Positions 45,179 to 54,100 of a stretch of 64,000 nt of DNA are shown here, one piece after another (position 1 is the first letter of the stretch; each line of letters begins with the position of its first letter). The stretch is from positions 1,550,001 to 1,614,000 of the forward strand of contig NZ_FMHU01000002.1 in NCBI RefSeq assembly GCF_900091415.1. Reading direction: 5' to 3'. The notes under the pieces were generated by a model. It saw only the letters and a list, made by a program, of their open reading frames with translations, was not told where the DNA came from and ran no database searches. The position numbers were made by a program, and so were the translations under genes. This DNA is from Micromonospora inyonensis. Lineage in GTDB: Bacteria > Actinomycetota > Actinomycetes > Mycobacteriales > Micromonosporaceae.

Positions 45179-48100
45179 TTGAGTGCCCCTGGTGGGGGTG
45201 GGGAGGGGGCGTTGGCGGTGGCTGAGGCTGCGGTTCCTTCCGTTGGGCTCAGTGAGTCGTCGAAGCGGGCGTTGGAGGCGTTCACCGGGATGCGGTTGCA
45301 CCGGTCGAATCTGCTGCGGTTGGCGTATGACCTGAACGCGTTGGAGGTGTTGGCGGATCGGGTGCGGACCGTGTTGGTTCCGGAGCTGGCCCAGGCGATC
45401 AAGGTGGTTGGGGCGGCGGGGGAGGGTGAGGTCTTCGACCGGTTCGTGGCGCAGACGGCTCCGTTCGTGGAGTTGTTGGACGGGGTCGCCGACGTGAAGG
45501 TCGGCGTGGCTCAGGCGATGCGGGGCTTCCTGAACCAGATGGAGCTGACGGATCGTCAGGCGCTGGTCATGTTCATCTTCATGATGACGGAGTTGGCGGT
45601 CGCGTTCGCGATGGCGTTCTTCCTGCCGGTGGAGGCGGCGGCGCACATCGTGAAGGTTCGGACGATCATCCAGACGATCCTGCGGTCGTCGATGGTGCGG
45701 GCGGCGGCGAGCAGCACGGCGATCCAGATGTTGTTCATGCCGGGGTCGTCGTTGTTGGCGCAGATCAGCATGCTGGCTGATGGTCTGATGCCGGGGGTCG
45801 ACTGGGCGCAGGTCGGTAAGCAGGCGTTGTACGGGTTGGCGGTGGCGGGTGTCACCACGGCGGCCGGGCCGGCGTTGGCCCGGTTCGCCGGTGCCGTCGG
45901 TGGTGGTCTGTCGCACCTCGGGGTGTCGGGTTCCACGCGTGACCTGTTGACCAGCCTGTCGATGGTGCCGGTGTCGGAAGTCGGCATGGAGGTGGTCGGC
46001 GACATCGCCGCCAGCTACATCGTCGACGGGACCTACGACCCCAGTGGTCTCGGTATGGCCGCGATTTCCGGGGCGTTGTCGGGGTCGGGTGAGCTGGGCG
46101 CGACCGGGGCCGGGATGGGTGCGCGTCGTGGCGCGGTGGGTCTGGGGTTCAGCCCGACCCGGCCCCGGTGGCGGATGCCGGCTGGCACCGGCTTCACCGC
46201 GGACGGTAGGCCGGTCGCGCCGGTGCCGCCGCCCCCGCCGGTCACTGCGGACCCGTCCCTGTACCAGTCGGAGGTCGGTGATCCGGCGGGTGCGGGCTCC
46301 GGGGGGCAGGCCCCGGTGCCTGTCCCGCCGGTGCCGGCACCGGCGCTGTCAGCACCGGCGTCGGGGGCGCCTGAACCGGTGCCGCCGGCACCGGCGCTGT
46401 TGCCGCCGGTACCGGCGTGGTCGGCACCGACCTTGTCCGTGCCGTCGTGGTCGACGCCGGACCTGCCGGTGCCGTCGTGGTCCGTGCCGAACTTCTCGGT
46501 GCCGACGGTGCCGCCGGTGCCCGTGCCGGAGTGGGTCGCGGTCGCCGGCGCGCCGGTGGTGGAGCAGTGGCAGCGGTTCCAGCGGGAACTGGTGGACCGT
46601 TACGGTGGGTTGCTTGCCGGGACGGGGCAGGCGCGGCAGTTCCTGGCCGCGCTTCCCGTGCCGGTCGAGCAGGTCTTCACCGAGTGGGCCGACGCTCGGC
46701 AGAACGACCCGGCCGTTCCCGCTTTCCTGTTCCGGATCGGCCTACCGGCCACCGCGCTCACCGAGCGGTACCTGTTCGGGGTCCGGGACCAGGCCGTCGC
46801 CCGTGTCACCGAGACTCTCGCGGGGGCGGTCACCACCGGCGGGCAGATCCCGGCGGGGGTGCGGCCGGAGCTGGTCGTCGCCGCGCTGCCGGTGGAGTTC
46901 GACCGGCAGGCGTTGCGCGCGGCTGTGCATCTGGCCGCCCAGCACCACATCGACCAGTACCTCACCACCGGCACACCGACGCCCGCCACCCTGCCCGGCG
47001 CAGTGGTCCCGCCAGAGGCCGCTCACCCGCCGGGAGGGGCTGGCGTGCCGGGCGGTGCTGGCGTGCCGGGGGCCCGTGGGGTGCCCGGCGGTGCTGGGGT
47101 ACCGGGGGCCGCCGGGGCGGCGGCGGTGCCGGGGGCCGCCGGGGCGGCGGCGGTGCCGTCGGACGCCGTGCGCGCCGCGGTCGCGCGTGACGTGCGGGCC
47201 CACGTGGACCGGAGCCTCGACGCGATCCTCGGCACCACCCCACCACTCACCGCACCACTCACCGCACCACTCACCGCACCACTCACCGCACCACTCACCG
47301 CACCACTCACCGTGCCGCCCGCCGTGCCGTCGGCTGCGGTGGCCGGTCCGGGCGCCGCGCAGGTCAACGCCGTGGCGGACGTGGTCCGCCAGGTGGTCAC
47401 CGACCTACCCGCCCGCTTCACGGCCGCGACCGTCCCCGACACCACCGGACCGGACACCACCGGACCGGAGGCCACCCCAGCCAGCACGGACACCCCGGCA
47501 AACCGGCGCCCCGATGTGCCGACGGTGCCGGTGACCCCGGAGCAGCACACCACAGCAGCGACCAGCCTGGCGGAAAAACAGTTCACCGCCCTGGCCAACC
47601 AGTACGGCGTCGAGCCGGCCAACCACGACGTCCTCGCCGGGTCCTTCCGACAGGACTGGGTCGACGGATACCACCAGGTACTCGCCCAGGCCACCGCCAC
47701 CCCCGGCGCGGCAGGCACGTCCGGAGTGCCGGCCACGCCCAGCGTGCCGGCCACGCCCAGCATGCCGGGTGCGCCGGGCACCCCCAGCACGCCGGATGCG
47801 CCGGGAACCCCGGGCACGCCGGATGCGGCCGGGGGCCGCAGTACGGTGCCGGTCGGCGCGGCCCCCCGCACCGACGGCACGCCGATCCACGACAACGTCA
47901 GCGACCGGATGTCAGTCAGTGACATGTCCGTCTCCAGTGACGACATGTTCAGCCGCGACAGCAGCTTCAACGACACCATGACGGTCAGTGACCTCTCCTC
48001 GCGGGACGAGCCGATCAGCCGTGACCCCGTCAAGGGCGAAGTCAGTGACACGGATTCGTTCAGTGGCGTGTCCTTGTGGGACGACCCGATCGGTGGTGAG

Positions 48101-51100
48101 CCTGGCGGACGCGGTGAGCCGGCTGTAACGGCGACTGGGCCGGCCGTAACGGCGACTGGGCTGGCCGTGGGGATGGTCGAGTCCGGGCGGCGGGGCGGTG
48201 ACTGGGCTATCGCGGAGCAGGTGCGTCCCGGCGGCGGTGACGGGTGGTGGTGTGTGGCGGCGACGTTCGATGTGTTCCGGGCCGAGTACGGGCGGCTGGG
48301 TAACCGGGTGGTGTTCGACGACCGGGTCATGGGAGCGGATGGGCGGCTCGCGCCGACTATGGGTTGGTCGCAGCTGATGGAGATCCTCGATGCGGTACCG
48401 GAGCGTGTCGCTCAGCCGGGCGGGGTTGCGGGAGAGGATGTGCTGGCGGGGTTGCGGGCGGTGCCGGGGTCGATGGTCGTGGTCAGGGTCGCGCCACCGA
48501 ACGAACCGCAGCATGTGTTCGCTCTTTCCAGCCAGCCGCGGGGTTCCGGGCCGGCGAGGATCCGGGTGCGGGATCCTCTGGTGCCCGGGGCGGTGGACCG
48601 GCCCGAGCCGGACGATCCGGTACGTGATCCGTGGCTGCGGCATCTGTTCGTATCCGGTACCCGGGTGGCGGTGTTCGATGGGGACGGGCGGCCCACCACG
48701 ATCAGCGGTCTCCTCGGCCGGACCGGCGGGCACCGGCGGCCGGTCACCGCGGCCGGTACCGATGTCGGTGGGTTCCTGCTCGCCTCGACCAGCACGCCAC
48801 GCGGCCCGTCGCACGCGATGCGGGCTGACACCACCGTTGCCGACCCGGTCGACTCCCCGAGGTCCGGTCCGGTGGGCGAGGACGGCTCGTCTGGTCCTGG
48901 TCTGGCGTTTGGTGTCCAGGCTTTCCCGGATGTCGTCCCCTCGGATCTGGAGGGGATGGATCTGGGCACACCACAGCTCGACGCCGAGTGGGAGCCGCCG
49001 CGGGACACCGGACAGGCCGAGTCCCCGCTGACGGGAGTACCCGGGCTGGATGGTCCGTGGGCGCCCTCAGCAGTGGAGGACACCGCGACCGTGGCGGTCC
49101 CGCACCAGCGGGACGCGGGAGACCACGACCCGTCTCAACGCGACCCGGAACTCCTCGACCCGGCACTGCTCGACCCGGAACTCTTTGACCCGGCGCTTCT
49201 TGCGGGATTCCACGGTGACCATGTTGTCGGATCCGGGTATCCCAGGACGGTCGCACTGGACCTCTCCGACACTCAGGTCATGCCCGGCCCGGCAGCTCTG
49301 CAGACGCCGACGGCGTCCATGCCGGCCCCTGCGGCCCGACCGGTGACCCCGCAGTCCTCACCACCCCCACCCCCACCCACATCCACATCCACAACCGCGG
49401 TACCGCTACCGGAGCCGCCGGATCATGTGGTTCATTGGCGGCCCGGTGAGGATGGGCCCGCTACCCTCCGCGCATACCTGGAGGCGGTGGAACTCCCCGA
49501 CGGGGTGTCCCTGGACCCCGGCAAAAAGGGGAGGTTGGGGCCGGGGGTGGCCGCTTGGGTGAAAGCCTGGGCACAGGGACTACAGGGTAAGACCACCCCC
49601 GACGGCCACCCCTACACCCAGGACGCGGTAGCCACACTGTCCGGCAACCTGATCACCCAGGTATCGGTCGGGACATATTGGCGGGAGGTGGCGCCGCCGC
49701 TGCCCCCGCCGCCGGATCACGTGGTTCGTTGGCGGCCCGGTCAGGATGGGCCCGCGACCCTCCGCGCATACCTGGAGACGGTGGAACTCCCCGAGGGGGT
49801 GTCCCTGGACCCCGACAAAAAGGGGAGGTTGGGGTCGGGGATGGCCGCTTGGGTGAAAGCCTGGGCACAGGGACTGCGGGGTAAGACCGCCCCCGACGGC
49901 CACCCCTACACCCTGGACGCGGTAGCCGCACTGTCCGGCGACCTGATCGCCCAGCGAACGGTCGGGAATTATTGGCGGGAGGTGGCGCCGCCGCTGCCCC
50001 TACCGCCGGATCACGTGGTTCGTTGGCGGCCCGGTGAGGATGGGCCCGGGACCCTCCGCGCATACCTGGAGACGGTGGAACTCCCCGAGGGGGTGTCCCT
50101 GGACCCCGACAAACAGGGGAGGTTGGGGTCGGGGATGGCCGCTTGGGTGAAAGCCTGGGCACAGGGACTGCAGGATGAGACCACCCCCGACGGCCACCCC
50201 TACACCCTGGACGCGGTAGCCGCACTGTCCGGCGACCTGATCGCCCAGCGAACGGTCGGGAGATACTGGCGGGAGGCGGCGCCGCCGCTGCCCCCACCGC
50301 CGGATCACGTGGTTCATTGGCGGCCCGGTCAGGATGGACCCGCGACCCTCCACGCATACCTGGAGACGGTGGAACTCCCCGACGGGGTGTCCCTGAACAC
50401 CGGCAAACAGGGGAAGCTGGGGCCGGGGATGGCCGCTTGGGTGAAAGCCTGGGCACAGGGACTGCAGGGTAAGACCACCCCCGACGGCCACCCCTACACC
50501 CAGGACGCGGTAGTCACACTGTCCGGCAACCTGATCGCCCAGCAATCGGTCGGGACATACTGGCGGGAGGCGGCGCCGCTGCCCCCGCCGCCGGATCACG
50601 TGGCCATTTGGCGGCCGGGTGAGGATGGGCCCGTGACCCTCCGCGCATACCTGGAGACGGTGGAACTCCCCGACGGGGTGTCCCTGGACCCCGACAAACA
50701 GGGGAGGCTGGGGTCGGGGATGGCCGCTTGGGTGAAAGCCTGGGTACAGGGACTGCGGGGTAAGACCGCCCCCGACGGCCACCCCTACACCCAGGGCGCG
50801 GTAGTCACACTGTCCGGCGACCTGATCGCCCAGCGAACGGTCGGGACATATTGGCGGGAGGTGGCGCGGCCGCTGCCCCCACCGCCGGATCACGTGGTTC
50901 ATTGGCGGCCCGGTGAGGATGGGCCCGTGACCCTCCGCGCATACCTGGAGACGGTGGAACTCCCCGACGGGGTGTCCCTGCACCCCGACAAAAAGGGGAA
51001 GCTGGGCCCGGGGATGGCCGCTTGGGTGAAAGCCTGGGCACAGGGACTGCAGGGTAAGACCACCCCCGACGGCCACCCCTACACCCAGGACGCGGTAGTC

Positions 51101-54100
51101 ACACTGTCCGGCAACCTGATCGCCCAACAATCGGTCGGGACATACTGGCGGGAGGCGGCGCCGCTGCCCCCACCGCCGGATCACGTGGTTCATTGGCGGC
51201 CCGGTGAGGATGGGCCCGCGACCCTCCGCGCATACCTGGAGACGGTGGAACTCCCCGACGGGGTGTCCCTAAACCCCGACAAACAGGGGAAGCTGGGGTC
51301 GGGGATGGCCGCTTGGGTGAAAGCCTGGGCACAGGGACTACAGGGTAAGACCACCCCCGACGGCCACCCCTACACCCAGGACGCGGTAGCCACACTGTCC
51401 GGCAACCTGACCAACCAGAGCACGGTCTCGAGATATTGGCGGGAGGCGGCGCCGCCGCTGCCCCCACCGCCGGATCACGTGGCCACTTGGCGGCCCGGCG
51501 AGGATGGGCATGACCCGTCTCAACGCGACCCGGAACTCCTTGACCCGGCGCTTCTTGACCCGGTCGACTCCCCGAGGTCCGGTCCGGTGGGCGAGGACGG
51601 CTCGTCTGGTCCTGGTCTGGCGTTTGGTGTCCAGGCGTTCCCGGATGTCGTCCCCTCGGATCTGGAGGGGATGGATCTGGGCACACCACAGCTCGACGAC
51701 GAGTGGGAGCCGCCGCGGGACACCGGACAGGCCGAGTCCCCGCTGACGGGAGTACCCGGGCTGGATGGTCCGTGGGCGCCCTCAGCAGTGGAGGACACCG
51801 CGACCGTGGCGGTCCCGCACCAGCGGGACGCGGGGGACCACGACCCGTCTCAACGCGACCCGGAACTCCTCGACCCGGCACTGCTCGACCCGGAACTCTC
51901 TGACCCGGCGCTTCTTGACCCGGCGGTCGTGGAGGATCCGGGGATGCCGGACCTGGGCCCGGATCTGGGCCCGGATCTGGACCTGGACCTGGACCAGGAC
52001 CAGGACCCGGACCCGGATCTGGATCTGGATCTGGATCTGGATCTGGATCTGGATCTGGATCTGGATCTGGATCTGGATCTGGATCTGGATCTGGGTCGAT
52101 TGGGTGTGCTGACGCTTGATGAGGATGGTGCGTGGGTGGCGTCGGTGGTGGGGGACCCGGCGCCGGTGGGGGTTGCGCAGGAGGGGGTTCTGGCCGGTGT
52201 GGGTGGGGTTGCCCAGGCCGGGTGGGAGTTTCCGGTGCCGGCTGATGGGTTTTGTGTGTTGTCGGCGTTGGTGGTGGCTGATCCGGTGTGGGTGCGGGAC
52301 GTGTTGGCGGGGGCGGGGGTGTTGCCGGCGGATCTGTATGCGTGGCTGTCTGATCCTGGTGGGGTGCGTGTCGGTGTGGGGCGGTTGGGTGGTGTGGTGC
52401 CGGTCGGGTCTGAGTTGGGCCGGGTGGATGGGTTGTTGCAGGGGCTTGTCCTGTCGTATCTGGGTGCTCGGGTCGGGGGGTTGCCGGCGGATGTGGTGAT
52501 GCGGCGGGCGTTTCTGCCGCAGGGGGAGCCGTGGCGGCAGGTGCGGGGGCTCAGTGATGGGCAGGTGGTGGCGCGGTTGGTGGAACGTCTGGGTGGTCAG
52601 GGGGTGTTTGCGGGTGGTGTGGTGACTGAGGCTGGGTTTCTGGATGTGGGGCGGGTCGGGCAGCGGTATGAGGAGGCGCGTGCGGAGTTGGTCGGGTTGG
52701 GGTGGGATCCGGGTCCGGTGACGGAGGTGCCGCAGGAGCAGTTGGATTTTGTCAATGAGCGTGGTCGGGGTTTTCAGGTGGCGTTGTTGGCGCCGGAGCG
52801 GGCGCGTGACTATCTGGTGCATGTGTTGCTTACGTCTGATGGGCCGTTGGAGGCGGACGAGTTCGCCGAGGTCGTGGAGACGGTGGCTGATTGGGGTCGT
52901 CGGTGGGGTGGGCCGGGTGGGGAGTTCCTGCTGCCGTTGTTGGCTCATGCCACGGGTAGTCGGATCACGGTGTTGCAGCGCACCGGGTGGGGGGTGAGCC
53001 CGGTGGCGGTGTTCGGGCCGTTGGACGGCCGGGGGGTCAGCTTGTATTACGTCGCTGGCGACCCGGCGAATCCCGCCCTCTACAACCATTACAACGCCGC
53101 TGTTTCCGCTGCTGTCCTGTTGCCGTCCGGGCCGGCCGGGTTGTCGTGGTCGGACGAGTGGGACCGGTTGTTCACGCGGTTCGCCGGTGTGCTGGGGTTT
53201 GGGTCGGCGGCGGGTGAGCGGACATTGGCGCCGGGAGCTGAGGATGTGCGTCATCGTCTGCAGGTGGAGTTCGACCACGTCGTGGGCAGAACCGGCTTCG
53301 TGGAGGAGAATGGTCTGTCCACGGCGGATGTGGCGATGCTGCGGCAGGCCCTGGACACGCGTGGGACGTCCGTTCCTCACCTTGAGGGGGCGCTGCTACG
53401 TCTGATGTCGCAGGTGTATGAAGTGACCATCGCGGTGACCTCTGCCGGGTCGGGATTCCACGGTGACCATGTTGTCGGATCCGGGTATTTCAGGACGGTT
53501 GCCCTGGACCTCTCCGACACTCAGGTCATGCCCCCCGGCCCGGCAGCTCTGCAGACGCCGGCGGCGTCCATGCCGGCCCCTGCGGCCCGACCGGTGACCC
53601 CGCAGTCCTCACCACCCCCACCCCCACCCACATCCACAACCGCGGTACCGCTACCGGAGCCGCCGGATCATGTGGTTCATTGGCGGCCCGGTGAGGATGG
53701 GCCCGCCACCCTCCGCGCATACCTGGAGACGGTGGAACTCCCCGACGGGGTGTCCCTGGACACCGGCAAACAGGGGAGGTTGGGGCCGGGGATGGCCGCT
53801 TGGGTGAAAGCCTGGGCACAGGGACTACAGGGTAAGACCACCCCCGACGGCCACCCCTACACCCAGGACGCGGTAGTCACACTGTCCGGCAACCTGACCA
53901 ACCAGAGCACGGTCGGGAATTATTGGCGGGAGGCGGCGCCGCCGCTGCCCCCACCGCCGGATCACGTGGTTCATTGGCGGCCCGGTGAGGATGGACCCGC
54001 GACCCTCCGCGCATATCTGGAGACGGTGGAACTCCCCGACGGGGTGTCCCTGGACCCCGACAAAAAGGGGAGGTTGGGGTCGGGGATGGCCGCTTGGGTG

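Noticed and set aside
49421..51508. CRISPR or satellite reading of the 294-base repeats
   Set aside because: Units are long, contiguous, multiples of three and keep one reading frame; there are no spacers or cas genes.
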